This document shows, in pieces, positions 1 to 8,523 of a DNA stretch of 64,000 bases (positions within the stretch are counted from its first letter, which is position 1; each line of letters begins with the position of its first letter). This stretch comes from Zwartia hollandica (lineage in GTDB: Bacteria > Pseudomonadota > Gammaproteobacteria > Burkholderiales > Burkholderiaceae_B), in assembly GCF_019923725.1 (NCBI RefSeq), contig NZ_JAHXRI010000004.1, forward strand, positions 62,001 through 126,000, written 5' to 3'. The position numbers and the translations under genes were made by a program. The notes beneath the pieces were generated by a model, which was not told the origin of the DNA, did not search any database, and saw only the letters and a list, made by a program, of their open reading frames with translations.

Positions 1-172
1 CTTGACCATGCCGTTAGCGGCAGTCGGGCTCGTGACGCCCTGGTTGGCGACCTTGCTGATGTTCATCTCTTCGATGGCCGTCATTTTCAATGCGTGGCGA
101 CTTTACCGATTACCAGAGCGCATGGTCAAGGCTCAACGTCGTGCGTTTGGCTCTACCGGGGCGACAGCGTAA
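1..172 (+). CDS. ccoI: Copper-translocating P-type ATPase CcoI, C-terminal end (partial)
   Basis: The gene enters from the left edge in the frame that starts at base 2 and ends with TAA at 170-172, leaving about 56 residues. The fragment reads as the last transmembrane hairpin of a heavy-metal P1B ATPase (MPLAAVG..TPWLATLLMFISS, then FNAWRLYRL) followed by a short basic tail. In this family CcoI/FixI supplies copper for the CuB centre of cbb3 oxidase. Its place directly before ccoS and ccoN supports that assignment over a general CopA. The catalytic DKTGT region lies outside the window, so the call rests on the C-terminal pattern and the neighbourhood. Confidence 0.8.
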   Translation, partial: LTMPLAAVGLVTPWLATLLMFISSMAVIFNAWRLYRLPERMVKAQRRAFGSTGATA

Positions 173-187
173 ACAAGACAAGGTGGG

Positions 188-364
188 ATGATGGAAATTC
201 TCTATTTACTGCTTCCTCTGTCGCTGTTTGTAGTCGCGCTCATCGGTGGCGTGTTGTGGTGGGCTGTATTTTCTGGTCAATACGATGACCCTGATGCAGC
301 GAGTTTGTCGATTTTGCGCGACAACGATTCGACTTCAACGCAAACGTCACACCTTTCCTCCTGA
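188..364 (+). CDS. ccoS: cbb3-type cytochrome oxidase assembly protein CcoS
   Basis: A 58-residue protein that begins MMEILYLLLPLSLF, continues with one transmembrane helix (VVALIGGVLWWAVFSGQYDD) and ends in a short polar tail. This is the standard CcoS pattern, including the conserved W-x3-GQ-[FY]-[DE]-D motif after the helix. CcoS is needed to insert haem and copper into the CcoN subunit. The gene lies 15 bp after ccoI. Two consecutive ATGs (188 and 191) are both possible starts, with AGGTGGG just upstream. Its stop is 3 bp before the FNR box of the next operon. Confidence 0.85.
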   Translation: MMEILYLLLPLSLFVVALIGGVLWWAVFSGQYDDPDAASLSILRDNDSTSTQTSHLSS

Positions 365-367
365 GGC

Positions 368-416
368 TTGATCCAGATCAAAGCTTTAGCGAAGTCGATT
401 AGGCATGATTCGGTTA
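368..416 (+). promoter_or_regulatory. FNR box and class II promoter of ccoNOQP
   Basis: Positions 368-381 read TTGAT-CCAG-ATCAA, a perfect FNR consensus palindrome centred at 374.5. A class II FNR promoter would start transcription about 41.5 bp downstream, near 416. A -10-like hexamer CATGAT sits at 404-409, exactly where that geometry needs it. The operon should therefore be switched on when oxygen falls, which fits a high-affinity oxidase. The inferred transcription start also decides the ccoN start, because an upstream in-frame ATG at 405 would precede the transcript. Confidence 0.85.
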
Positions 417-446
417 CGAAGAAAGTTTTCTAAAGGAACGCAGAAA

Positions 447-1919
447 ATGGCTAGTTTGAGTGCGACGAAGGCAGAGACCTTTAATTACGGTGTGGTCAGG
501 CAGTTTGCAATCATGACCGTCGTGTGGGGCATTGTCGGTATGCTGGTGGGTGTCATCATCGCAGCCCAGCTATTGTGGCCGCAGCTCAACTTTGATATTG
601 CTTGGCTGACGTACGGGCGCCTCAGGCCTCTGCATACCAACGCCGTGATTTTTGCATTTGGTGGCAGTGCGCTCTTTGCCGCTTCGTATTATGTTGTTCA
701 ACGGACATGCCAGGCACGCTTATTTTGTGGTCCCCTAGCGGCTTTCACCTTTTGGGGTTGGCAGCTGATTATTGTGGGTGCTGCAATTACTCTGCCTCTG
801 GGGATTACCACTTCAAAAGAATACGCCGAGCTCGAGTGGCCAATCGACATTCTGATCACGTTGGTCTGGGTAGCGTATGCGATTGTTTTTTTTGGCACGA
901 TCATTAAGCGTAAAGCAAAGCATATCTATGTAGCGAACTGGTTTTTTGGTTCATACATACTTACGATCGCGGTGCTGCATATTGTGAATAACATCGAGCT
1001 CCCGGTGTCGATGTGGAAGTCGTACTCCGCCTACGCCGGCGTGCAAGATGCAATGGTGCAATGGTGGTACGGCCATAACGCTGTTGGATTTTTCCTGACC
1101 ACTAGTTTTCTTGGCATGATGTATTACTTCATTCCAAAGCAAGCACAGCGTCCGATCTACTCGTACCGCCTGTCGATTGTTCACTTTTGGGCGTTAGCTT
1201 TCACCTACATGTGGGCAGGGCCACACCACCTGCTCTATACCTCGTTGCCTGACTGGACCCAATCTCTGGGTATGGTGTTTTCGTTGATTCTGCTCGCACC
1301 GTCTTGGGGTGGAATGATCAACGGCATCATGACGCTCTCAGGCGCTTGGCACAAGTTGCGTACCGATCCGATTTTGAAGTTTATGGTTGTGTCGCTGTCG
1401 TTCTATGGCATGTCAACTTTTGAAGGTTCGATGATGTCAATTCGCACGGTCAATGCGCTTTCACACTACACCGATTGGACCATCGGTCACGTGCACTCTG
1501 GAGCGCTCGGTTGGGTGGCGATGATTACCTTTGGCATGTTGTATTACCTCATCCCTAGGCTGTGGGGTCGCGAAAAAATGTACAGCACAAAGTTAATCGA
1601 GGTTCACTTCTGGATCGCGACAATTGGTGTGGTGCTCTATATCGCCTCCATGTGGATTGCAGGTGTGATGCAAGGTTTGATGTGGCGTGCCACTGAGCCC
1701 GATGGCTCGTTGACCTACAGCTTTGTTGAGTCCGTGAAGTCAACCTTCCCGTTTTACGCAATTCGTCTAGCGGGTGGCGCACTGTATCTGTCCGGCATGC
1801 TCTTAATGGCCTACAACGTATTTAAGACCGTGATCGGTGAGAAGGCAGTGAATCCGGAAATTCCAGCGGATAGCGCGGCCGTACGCCCCATGTTGGCAAC
1901 TGCGCCAGCCAGCGCCTAA
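447..1919 (+). CDS. ccoN: cbb3-type cytochrome c oxidase subunit I
   Basis: The catalytic haem-copper subunit of the high-affinity cbb3 oxidase, 490 residues, with about 12 transmembrane helices. Family landmarks include [13 protein letters not shown] early, the [13 protein letters not shown] histidine motif, [13 protein letters not shown], and [18 protein letters not shown] late in the protein. The start at 447 is chosen because AAGGA lies 10 bp upstream and the length fits the family. The in-frame ATG at 405 would precede the FNR-dependent transcription start. The gene is first in the ccoNOQP operon and is followed by ccoO after 10 bp. Confidence 0.95.
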   Translation: MASLSATKAETFNYGVVRQFAIMTVVWGIVGMLVGVIIAAQLLWPQLNFDIAWLTYGRLRPLHTNAVIFAFGGSALFAASYYVVQRTCQARLFCGPLAAFTFWGWQLIIVGAAITLPLGITTSKEYAELEWPIDILITLVWVAYAIVFFGTIIKRKAKHIYVANWFFGSYILTIAVLHIVNNIELPVSMWKSYSAYAGVQDAMVQWWYGHNAVGFFLTTSFLGMMYYFIPKQAQRPIYSYRLSIVHFWALAFTYMWAGPHHLLYTSLPDWTQSLGMVFSLILLAPSWGGMINGIMTLSGAWHKLRTDPILKFMVVSLSFYGMSTFEGSMMSIRTVNALSHYTDWTIGHVHSGALGWVAMITFGMLYYLIPRLWGREKMYSTKLIEVHFWIATIGVVLYIASMWIAGVMQGLMWRATEPDGSLTYSFVESVKSTFPFYAIRLAGGALYLSGMLLMAYNVFKTVIGEKAVNPEIPADSAAVRPMLATAPASA

Positions 1920-1929
1920 GGAGAATTAC

Positions 1930-2604
1930 ATGGCTCAAGAAAATCACGGCTTTTTTTCACACCAGACACTTGAAAAGAACATTGGTTGGATGATTGTTTG
2001 TAGTATTTTGGTTGTGCTGTTCGCGGGGTTGGTGCAAATCGTTCCTTTGTTCTTTCAGCATTCGACAACCAAGCCGGCTGCGGGTGTGGAGCCCTATGAT
2101 GCATTGCGTCTGATGGGGCGAGATCTCTACATTCGTGAGGGGTGTGTCGGTTGCCATTCCCAACAAATTCGTATGCTACGCGCGGAGGTCCAACGCTATG
2201 GACCGTACTCGTTGGCAAGTGAATCTGTTTACGAGCGCCCATTTTTGTGGGGATCAAAACGTACCGGACCAGATTTGACCCGTGTGGGGGAGCGTTACTC
2301 TGATGAGTGGCATCGCATCCATCTGCGCAATCCCAGAGTTGTCGTCCCTGAGTCCAATATGCCTGGTTATCCGTGGTTAGCACAACAACCTCTTAAACCG
2401 GACGATATCAGTGATCGTATGCGCACCTTAAGGGTGTTGGGGGTGCCCTATACCGAGGCACAAATCGCAGCGGCGCCGGATGCGCTGAAGGGAAAGACAG
2501 AGGAGGATGCCATGGTCGCGTACCTGCAGGGGTTGGGAACTGGTGCGCGCAAGGCGGCATTGGCAGCACAAGCCGCCACTAAGTCAGCACAAGGAGTGAA
2601 ATGA
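1930..2604 (+). CDS. ccoO: cbb3 oxidase monohaem cytochrome c subunit
   Basis: A 224-residue membrane-anchored c-type cytochrome. One N-terminal transmembrane helix (residues 19-40) is followed by the haem c site [11 protein letters not shown] (C72, C75, H76). The probable axial Met is in ESNMPGYPW (M144). CcoO passes electrons from CcoP to the haem-copper core in CcoN. AAGGAG lies 5-10 bp before the ATG. The stop overlaps the ccoQ start as ATGA, so the two are translationally coupled. Confidence 0.96.
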   Translation: MAQENHGFFSHQTLEKNIGWMIVCSILVVLFAGLVQIVPLFFQHSTTKPAAGVEPYDALRLMGRDLYIREGCVGCHSQQIRMLRAEVQRYGPYSLASESVYERPFLWGSKRTGPDLTRVGERYSDEWHRIHLRNPRVVVPESNMPGYPWLAQQPLKPDDISDRMRTLRVLGVPYTEAQIAAAPDALKGKTEEDAMVAYLQGLGTGARKAALAAQAATKSAQGVK

Positions 2605-2777
2605 TGGTTGCCGTGCTTAACGCGATTTCAACTGTCCTTGCCATGGCAACATTTTTTGGCATCATTTTCTGGGCGTTTTCTAAAGGGCGTCGGCAGGCGA
2701 ACGATGAGGCGGCCATGCTGCCTTTCGCGCTGCCCGATGAAGGAGCCAAGTCAGATACGGAGGGCGGACGGTCATGA
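2601..2777 (+). CDS. ccoQ: cbb3 oxidase small subunit CcoQ/FixQ
   Basis: A 58-residue protein with one N-terminal transmembrane helix (about residues 4-24, ending [14 protein letters not shown]) and an acidic soluble tail. This is the CcoQ/FixQ pattern, which stabilises the oxidase complex. It overlaps the ccoO stop by ATGA at 2601-2604, with a second in-frame ATG at 2604. It overlaps the ccoP start in the same way at 2774-2777. Position between ccoO and ccoP and the WAFSKGRR motif make the call firm despite its size. Confidence 0.9.
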   Translation: MMVAVLNAISTVLAMATFFGIIFWAFSKGRRQANDEAAMLPFALPDEGAKSDTEGGRS

Positions 2778-3721
2778 GCGACTTTGTTAACGGTTTTTGG
2801 GGTTACTACATTGCAGCTGTCGTCCTGCTCGGAATCGCTTGGTGTTTGTGGCTATTGTTTTCGCAACGTAAATGGCTAGGGGCTCGCACGGGTGCAGTGC
2901 AAGACACAGGCCATGTCTGGGACGGCGATTTGCGCGAGCTCAACAACCCAGTTCCGCGCTGGTGGACCATGATGTACGTTCTCATGTGCTTTTTTGGATT
3001 AGGTTATCTGGTGTTGTACCCAGGGCTCGGCGCATTCAACGGTAGTTTGGGCTATACCTCTGCGCAGGAAGTTCGTCACGATCAGTCCGAACTGAATGCA
3101 CAGGTGAAGCCTGTCTACGAAAAGTTCGCAAAAATGGATATTCCTGCGATTGCCGCGGATGTTGAAGCGCGTGTGATTGGACAGCGTCTATTTTTGAATA
3201 ATTGCGCGCAGTGTCACGGCTCGGATGCGAAAGGTGCAACGAGCTTTCCGAATTTGGTTGAGGGTGATTCGCTGTACGGTCGAACACCAGAGGCCTTGCA
3301 GGCATCAATTACTAACGGTCGCAACGGCATCATGCCTGGCTTACAAGCGATAGTAGATGCGCGGATGGCCGGTGATATCGCCCAATATGTCCGCTCATTG
3401 TCTGGTCTCGCGCATGATCAGATTCGTGTCATTCGTGGCAAGCGCGAGTACCTCAATAACTGCGTGGCGTGTCATGGGGCTGATGGAAAAGGGAACAAAG
3501 CTTTAGGTGCCCCCAACTTAACTGATGATGTCTGGCTGTATGGCAGTTCTGAAGCAACGATTGTTCACAGCATTTTGAATGGTCGCAACAACCGTATGCC
3601 AGCGCAAGAGCATTTGTTGACGCCAGATCAAATTCGTTTGCTGACCGCATGGGTTTGGGGCCTATCCGGTGGACGCGATATAACGGGTTCTGTTGCGCAG
3701 AAAGCTGCCGCAGCCCAGTAA
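2774..3721 (+). CDS. ccoP: cbb3 oxidase dihaem cytochrome c subunit
   Basis: A 315-residue protein with two N-terminal transmembrane helices (about 10-30 and 63-82), the FixP N-terminal motif (GHVWDGDLRELNNPVPRWW), and two cytochrome c domains. The haem sites are CAQCH (C144, C147, H148) and CVACH (C230, C233, H234). CcoP takes electrons from soluble or membrane cytochrome c and hands them to CcoO. It has the usual length for the family and is the last gene of the coupled NOQP set. Confidence 0.96.
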   Translation: MSDFVNGFWGYYIAAVVLLGIAWCLWLLFSQRKWLGARTGAVQDTGHVWDGDLRELNNPVPRWWTMMYVLMCFFGLGYLVLYPGLGAFNGSLGYTSAQEVRHDQSELNAQVKPVYEKFAKMDIPAIAADVEARVIGQRLFLNNCAQCHGSDAKGATSFPNLVEGDSLYGRTPEALQASITNGRNGIMPGLQAIVDARMAGDIAQYVRSLSGLAHDQIRVIRGKREYLNNCVACHGADGKGNKALGAPNLTDDVWLYGSSEATIVHSILNGRNNRMPAQEHLLTPDQIRLLTAWVWGLSGGRDITGSVAQKAAAAQ

Positions 3722-3730
3722 GGTTTACGC

Positions 3731-5236
3731 GTGTCGATCCATCCCAAAGCAGGCAGTACCGGTGCTGATGCGGTTGAGCCACTAGCTTGGCGGCCTCTCG
3801 GTGCAACGGATCGTGTTGACGACGCTGATACGGTTGAGCAAACGCTCGTAGACATTCGCCAAAAAATTTATGCGCGTTCAGTCCTTGGTTGGTTCGCACG
3901 CTGGCGCATCGCGTTGGTGGTGCTGACTCAGGCATTGTTTTACGGGTTGCCGTGGGTAAACTGGAACGACCGGCAAGCAGTGCTGTTTGATCTGGGTGCG
4001 CGTAAGTTTTATATCTTCGGTATGGTGCTCTGGCCCCAAGATGTAATTTATTTGACCCTCTTATTGATCATTTCCGCGCTAGGTTTGTTCCTGTTCACAG
4101 CCGTAGCTGGACGACTTTTCTGCGGCTATGCTTGCCCACAGACGGTTTATACCGAAATTTTTATGTGGATAGAGCGTCGTATCGAAGGCGATCGTATTGC
4201 ACGTATTCGTCTAGACGAGTCGTCCCTATCGTTACATAAGGTACGGGTCAAGACAATCAAGCATTTGCTGTGGCTGGTAGTCGCTGTGTGGACCGGTTTC
4301 TCTTTTATTGGCTACTTTGCGCCTATTCGCGGTCTGATGGCTGATTTGATGGCCTTTGCGCTTGGACCCTGGCAATGGTTCTGGTTGTTGTTCTATAGCT
4401 TTGCCACCTGGGGCAATGCGGGATTTTTACGCGAACAAGTTTGCAAGTACATGTGCCCCTACGCACGATTCCAGAGTGTGATGGTTGATCGAGATACGCT
4501 TGTTGTCACCTACGACAAGGCGCGAGGCGACCCGCGCGGCGCGCGCTCCAAGAAAGTCGACTACAAGGCGCAGGGCTTAGGCGATTGCGTTGACTGCAGC
4601 ATTTGCGTGCAGGTTTGCCCGACTGGGATTGATATACGTGACGGTCTGCAATACATGTGTATCGGTTGCGGAGCGTGCGTCGATGCCTGTAATGAGGTGA
4701 TGAATAAGCTGGAGTACCCGACTGGGCTCATTCGCTATACCTCTGAGCGCGCTTTGCAAGAAAAGCTCACGGCCAAAGATGTTCGACGCCATTTATTGCG
4801 CCCTCGTGTATTGATTTATTCAGTTTTAATGTTGCTTCTCGTATCGGTATTTATTGCTGCACTTGCAACACGTACGACACTTAGAGTCGATGTCATTCGT
4901 GATCGGGGCATGCTTGGTCGAGAGGTTGCTGGCAGCTTGATTGAAAACGTCTATCGTTTGCAGATGCTCAATGCCTCTGAGGATGCGTTGCATTTAACGC
5001 TAAGCGTCGAGGGTGCTCCAGGCCTTGCATTGAAAATTGTTGATGGTGCTGTGTCGAGCACGACCCTCGAAATGGCGAGCGCCTCGAACCGTATCGTGGC
5101 AGTGGTGGTACGCGCTCCTGCAGGAACCATGGCGTCTGGCCCCCATTCGATCACCTTTGTCACAAAATCAACAACTCCAGACGGAAAGCTTTTGACAGAG
5201 ATTCGTGAGAAATCGAGTTTTATTGTCCCTAACTAA
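3731..5236 (+). CDS. ccoG: Cytochrome c oxidase accessory protein CcoG (RdxA/FixG)
   Basis: A 501-residue polyferredoxin membrane protein linked to cbb3 oxidase biogenesis; the family reduces copper for the CuB site. It shows several N-terminal transmembrane helices, CGYACPQTVYTEIFMW, CKYMCPYARFQ, and a two-cluster ferredoxin segment (CVDCSICVQVCPTG then CIGCGACVDACN). A further helix precedes an Ig-like periplasmic C-terminal domain. Translation starts at GTG 3731 with AAGG shortly upstream, 9 bp after ccoP, so it is probably in the same transcript. Confidence 0.95.
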   Translation: MSIHPKAGSTGADAVEPLAWRPLGATDRVDDADTVEQTLVDIRQKIYARSVLGWFARWRIALVVLTQALFYGLPWVNWNDRQAVLFDLGARKFYIFGMVLWPQDVIYLTLLLIISALGLFLFTAVAGRLFCGYACPQTVYTEIFMWIERRIEGDRIARIRLDESSLSLHKVRVKTIKHLLWLVVAVWTGFSFIGYFAPIRGLMADLMAFALGPWQWFWLLFYSFATWGNAGFLREQVCKYMCPYARFQSVMVDRDTLVVTYDKARGDPRGARSKKVDYKAQGLGDCVDCSICVQVCPTGIDIRDGLQYMCIGCGACVDACNEVMNKLEYPTGLIRYTSERALQEKLTAKDVRRHLLRPRVLIYSVLMLLLVSVFIAALATRTTLRVDVIRDRGMLGREVAGSLIENVYRLQMLNASEDALHLTLSVEGAPGLALKIVDGAVSSTTLEMASASNRIVAVVVRAPAGTMASGPHSITFVTKSTTPDGKLLTEIREKSSFIVPN

Positions 5237-5245
5237 GGAATCATC

Positions 5246-5488
5246 ATGCAACGCGCGAGTACTGTAGTGACCTTAGCCTCTACCCCGCTCTCGGTGACGC
5301 CTTGGTGGCGCGAGCGCTGGCCGTGGTTGCTGATGGCGGGACCTGCTCTGGCGATTGTTGGGTGTGTGATCACAATTACCCTTGCGTTGTCCAATTTTGG
5401 TGATCAAGCGATTACTGAAGGTGGCATGAAACGTGGACTCGTTGTTGAGCAACACGCCGGCCCACCGCCGGCAACGCAAGCCCGTTAA
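5246..5488 (+). CDS. Short FixH/CcoH-like membrane protein
   Basis: An 80-residue protein with the hallmark PWWRERWPWLLMAGPALAIVG start of FixH/CcoH proteins, then one transmembrane helix and the segment MKRGLVVEQ, which corresponds to the usual YYKxGL region. Full-length FixH carries a periplasmic domain after this point; here the protein stops. The YY residues before KRGL are replaced by GM. It lies 9 bp after ccoG with AAGGA before the ATG. It probably assists cbb3 assembly or stability. It could be a naturally short betaproteobacterial form or a truncated remnant. Confidence 0.7.
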   Translation: MQRASTVVTLASTPLSVTPWWRERWPWLLMAGPALAIVGCVITITLALSNFGDQAITEGGMKRGLVVEQHAGPPPATQAR

Positions 5489-5500
5489 CCGGAGACTGCT

Positions 5501-5740
5501 ATGAAATGGCGAGCGCTAATGTGGATTTTATGGCCGTCCTTTCTGATGGCTGGTGCAGCCAGTGCGGTAGTTTTTGCACTGGTTGATCCCTTGGATGTCG
5601 CGATTTTTGGATACATCCGACTAGAGCGTGATTTTTTATACGCGGCAGGGTTTTTCTTTTTTTGGCTTGTTGCTGCCGGGTCCAGTGCGTTAACGCTGTT
5701 TATGTCTCCGGTCAGCAACTCTGACTCGACTGACGCTTAG
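5501..5740 (+). CDS. Small two-helix membrane protein of the cco cluster
   Basis: A 79-residue hydrophobic protein with two transmembrane segments (about 5-28 and 45-67) separated by a short DPLDVAIFGYIRLERD loop. No catalytic motif is visible. Proteins of this size and look commonly follow ccoG/fixH in Burkholderiales, so a role in oxidase assembly is plausible but not shown. It starts 12 bp after the FixH-like gene with GGAG upstream. Its TAG stop overlaps the TAA of the convergent MaoC gene within the four bases TTAG. Confidence 0.6.
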   Translation: MKWRALMWILWPSFLMAGAASAVVFALVDPLDVAIFGYIRLERDFLYAAGFFFFWLVAAGSSALTLFMSPVSNSDSTDA

Positions 5741-6198
5741 TGGCGCTCGCCGGCTAGCATTCTGACTGCCGTATAGGTCATCACGTCCACATTGTTTTGA
5801 TTTTTAACATCCACACGTGAGGTGACGACGGCTCTGTTGTGCTTAGAGGTCGGACGGATCGCAGTGACCTCTACCTCGGCCCAGACTGTATCTCCGGCTA
5901 TTACCGGATGCAAGATTTTTTTATGTACTTCGAGCAGCGCTAGACCTGTTCCTTGCACCATTCCTTGCATCAACAAACCCTCAATTAGGCCGTAGGTGAG
6001 CCCACCAGGCACGGGGCGACCTTTCATTGCCCCATGGGAGAAGGTCGTATCGATAAAAATAGTCTCGAGCATTCCCGTGACACTAATGAAATTGACAATA
6101 TCCGTCTCGGTGATAGTGCGACGGTAGGTTCTAAACCTTTGTCCAACGGCCAATTCTTGCCAGATATATCCCGCACCTAATAGCTTAGTCTCACTCAT
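5737..6198 (-). CDS. MaoC-like (R)-specific enoyl-CoA hydratase family protein
   Basis: A 153-residue single hot-dog fold protein. It resembles MaoC dehydratases, with an N-terminal VGQRFRTYRRTITETDIVNF segment, a GGLTYGLIEGL helix and the VIAGDTVWAEVEVTAIRPT strand pair typical of the family. Members hydrate or dehydrate enoyl-CoA thioesters. The start at 6198 has AAGGA 8 bp upstream; a longer in-frame start at 6240 lacks one. The gene diverges from the two acyl-CoA dehydrogenases, suggesting a shared catabolic pathway. The canonical D-x5-H hydratase dyad is not clearly present, so the activity is uncertain. Confidence 0.75.
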   Translation of the reverse strand: MSETKLLGAGYIWQELAVGQRFRTYRRTITETDIVNFISVTGMLETIFIDTTFSHGAMKGRPVPGGLTYGLIEGLLMQGMVQGTGLALLEVHKKILHPVIAGDTVWAEVEVTAIRPTSKHNRAVVTSRVDVKNQNNVDVMTYTAVRMLAGERH

Positions 6199-6251
6199 GT
6201 CTTTATCCTTAGTGATTGGCCCCGGAGCACTCAAACCCATACAATCAGGGG

Positions 6252-6280
6252 TTGAATCGAGGTCTCTGTATTCCTAGTAT
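6252..6280 (+). promoter_or_regulatory. Candidate sigma-70 promoter for the acyl-CoA dehydrogenase pair
   Basis: TTGAAT at 6252-6257 and TAGTAT at 6275-6280 are separated by exactly 17 bp, about 60 bp before the ATG at 6344. TATATT overlaps the -10 region slightly downstream. The match to consensus is moderate and the site lies in the divergent gap with the MaoC gene. Confidence 0.4.
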
Positions 6281-6343
6281 ATTGCGGCCAGATGTCTAAG
6301 GCATCCTCGGTCGAAGTTCCCTAATTTCCGGATACGTACGAAT

Positions 6344-7495
6344 ATGCTCACCGCATTAGAGTTCACCCAAGTTCCTGAACAAGAAAAAGCCTTCCGCGCC
6401 GAAGTGCGCGCATTTCTAACGCAGGAAATGCGAGATATTCCCGCTCACATCAAGTCGCGATCCTGGATGGGTACCGACGATGGGTTTAGTCGTCGCCTTG
6501 CCGCGAAGGGTTGGCTGGGTCTGACGATTCCTGCTGAGTATGGTGGGTCGGGTAAAGGGTTTTTCTCGCGATTCGTGCTGTCTGAAGAGTTGTTGGCGTC
6601 TGGCGCGCCAGTTGCTTCGCATTGGATCGCGGATAGGCAGAGTGGACCTCTGATTTTGCGGTACGGAACGGATACGCAAAAAGCTTTTTACATACCTCGC
6701 ATCTGCCGTGGCGAAGCCTTTTTCTGTATCGGGATGAGCGAGCCGAGCTCGGGTTCTGATCTAGCAAGCATTCGTACGCGTGCCACGCCAACCGATGATG
6801 GGTGGTTGCTAAACGGCAGCAAGATCTGGACGACTAACGCCCACGGCTGCGATTACATGATTGCTTTGGTGCGTACATCGGGTGAGACCACCGACCGACA
6901 AAAAGGACTCTCTCAGGTCATTATTGATCTGAAGCTGCCCGGTGTCACGATAAGGCCGATTGTCGATATGGCCGGAGATGCGCATTTTTCAGAAGTGTTC
7001 TTTGATAACGTCAAGCTAGGACCTGACGCTTTAGTCGGTACGCAAGGGCAGGGATGGGAGCAGGTCAATGCTGAGCTCGCGTTTGAGCGCAGTGGCCCTG
7101 AGCGCATTTATTCGAGCATTGCTTTGCTCGACTGCTGGCTTGAGCAAGTGCGCGCACAAAACATAACCGACGGCGAGACGCAGGCCTTAGTGGGTGCACT
7201 GGCGGCTGAAATGTCTGTCCTTCGCGCGCTGTCCTTGGCTGTGACGCAAAAGCTCGTTGAAGGCGAGAGCCCTGCGATCGATGCATCCGTTGTTAAAGAT
7301 TATGGTACGGATTTTGAGCAGCGGTTGATTCGTCAAATTGCGAATTGGTTGGGAGCTCGGCCAGACTTTATCGCCTCGAGTGATTTGTTGCGTACCCTAG
7401 GATACCTCGAACAAATGGGCGCGACTTTTTCCTTGCGCGGTGGTACGCGCGAAATTCTGCGTGGCATTATTGCCCGCGGCCTTGGTTTACGGTGA
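6344..7495 (+). CDS. Acyl-CoA dehydrogenase family protein, alpha-type subunit
   Basis: A 383-residue flavoprotein-family subunit. It carries the flavin/substrate loop FCIGMSEPSSGSD (127-139), the GSKIWTTNAH segment (about 158-167) and a C-terminal GGTREILRGIIARGLG motif. The usual R-x-QFG-x-xIG-x-FQ flavin motif of single-gene enzymes is absent; the equivalent place reads AFERSGPERIYSSI. That motif is present in the next gene. I infer a heterotetramer in which each FAD site is built from both subunits, as in known alpha2-beta2 dehydrogenases acting on steroid or branched side chains. The substrate is unknown. Confidence 0.85.
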   Translation: MLTALEFTQVPEQEKAFRAEVRAFLTQEMRDIPAHIKSRSWMGTDDGFSRRLAAKGWLGLTIPAEYGGSGKGFFSRFVLSEELLASGAPVASHWIADRQSGPLILRYGTDTQKAFYIPRICRGEAFFCIGMSEPSSGSDLASIRTRATPTDDGWLLNGSKIWTTNAHGCDYMIALVRTSGETTDRQKGLSQVIIDLKLPGVTIRPIVDMAGDAHFSEVFFDNVKLGPDALVGTQGQGWEQVNAELAFERSGPERIYSSIALLDCWLEQVRAQNITDGETQALVGALAAEMSVLRALSLAVTQKLVEGESPAIDASVVKDYGTDFEQRLIRQIANWLGARPDFIASSDLLRTLGYLEQMGATFSLRGGTREILRGIIARGLGLR

Positions 7496-8523
7496 TCCTC
7501 ATGCAAAACTCCTTTTATGAATCGGCTGATCGTTTCTTCTCCCAAGAGTGCACCGGGAGTGTGATCCGCAGCGTCGAGCAGGGCAGTGCGGATCGCGCTG
7601 CTTTATGGGAAACAATGCTGTCTGCAGGTTTTGCCGATGCACTCGTTCCCGAGAGCGCGGATGGTGCCGGCTTAGCATTGGTTGATATCTGGCCCATCGT
7701 TTTTTGTATGGGTCGTCACGCAGTTCCGCTACCTTATGCCCATACGTTGTTTGCGCGTGCTTGGTTGAATCAAGCTGGTAAGTCTATCCCTGAGGGGTCA
7801 ATTACCTTTGCTCCCTATCAAGTTCAGCGATCAGCGGGGTCTTTGACTGCCCGCGCCGTGAGCTTTGGTTTCACCGCGGATTGGGTACTGGTACAGCAGG
7901 ACGATAACGTCTGGCTATGTCCCACAGCGAAAGCTGAAGTCATTCGTTCCGGCGGGCATGGTTCGCTCGATGCAGACTTGACATGGTCCGCTGAGGTGGT
8001 CAATGCATCCCACTTGGGTCGCTGGAACACGCCGCAGTTTGATCATGCACTTGCTTTGACGCTTGCCGTACTGATTGCAGGCGGAACAGACCGCGTCTTT
8101 GAGATGTCGCTGGCGCATGCCAATCAGCGTGAACAGTTTGGCAAGCCGATCGGGCGCTTCCAGGCCTTACAACAACAGATTAGTGAGGTGGCCGAGCTCG
8201 TGTTCGGTGCGCGCATGGCAGCAGAGATGGCATGTCGTAGCCAGTCTTGGGCGCCTATGCCCATGCTTGCAGCCCTCGCGAAAGCGCATACGAGTCAGGC
8301 AGTGGGTAAGATTGTTGCGGTATCGCACGCGGTGCATGGGGCGATTGGTGTCACGCATGAATACGACCTGCAACTCTATACGCGTCGTTTGAACGAGTGG
8401 GCACGCGCCGGCGGGGGAGCGACTTATTGGTCGCAGCAACTAGGTAAATCGATCTTGGACTCTAAGCAAACGACGCTAGATTTTTGTCGTGCTGAGCTAT
8501 TTCTCGAGGACGTGTGTGCTTAG
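7492..8523 (+). CDS. Acyl-CoA dehydrogenase family protein, beta-type subunit
   Basis: A 343-residue acyl-CoA dehydrogenase-like protein. It holds the C-terminal flavin motif REQFGKPIGRFQALQ (213-227) but lacks a recognisable SEPxxGSD loop and the C-terminal GG-T-x-EI motif, both of which occur in the preceding gene. The complementary losses suggest an obligate partner subunit. The GTG at 7492 overlaps the previous stop (GTGA). An ATG at 7501 is an equally possible start, and neither has a strong ribosome site. Its TAG stop overlaps the TAA of convergent fnr in TTAG at 8520-8523. Confidence 0.8.
   Translation: MILMQNSFYESADRFFSQECTGSVIRSVEQGSADRAALWETMLSAGFADALVPESADGAGLALVDIWPIVFCMGRHAVPLPYAHTLFARAWLNQAGKSIPEGSITFAPYQVQRSAGSLTARAVSFGFTADWVLVQQDDNVWLCPTAKAEVIRSGGHGSLDADLTWSAEVVNASHLGRWNTPQFDHALALTLAVLIAGGTDRVFEMSLAHANQREQFGKPIGRFQALQQQISEVAELVFGARMAAEMACRSQSWAPMPMLAALAKAHTSQAVGKIVAVSHAVHGAIGVTHEYDLQLYTRRLNEWARAGGGATYWSQQLGKSILDSKQTTLDFCRAELFLEDVCA

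Noticed and set aside
405-446. A longer CcoN starting at ATG 405
   Set aside because: The FNR box geometry places transcription start near 416, and a good ribosome site precedes ATG 447, which also gives the family length.
1916-2383. Long open frame antisense to ccoO
   Set aside because: No family pattern and low-complexity composition. It is an antisense shadow of a clear CcoO gene.
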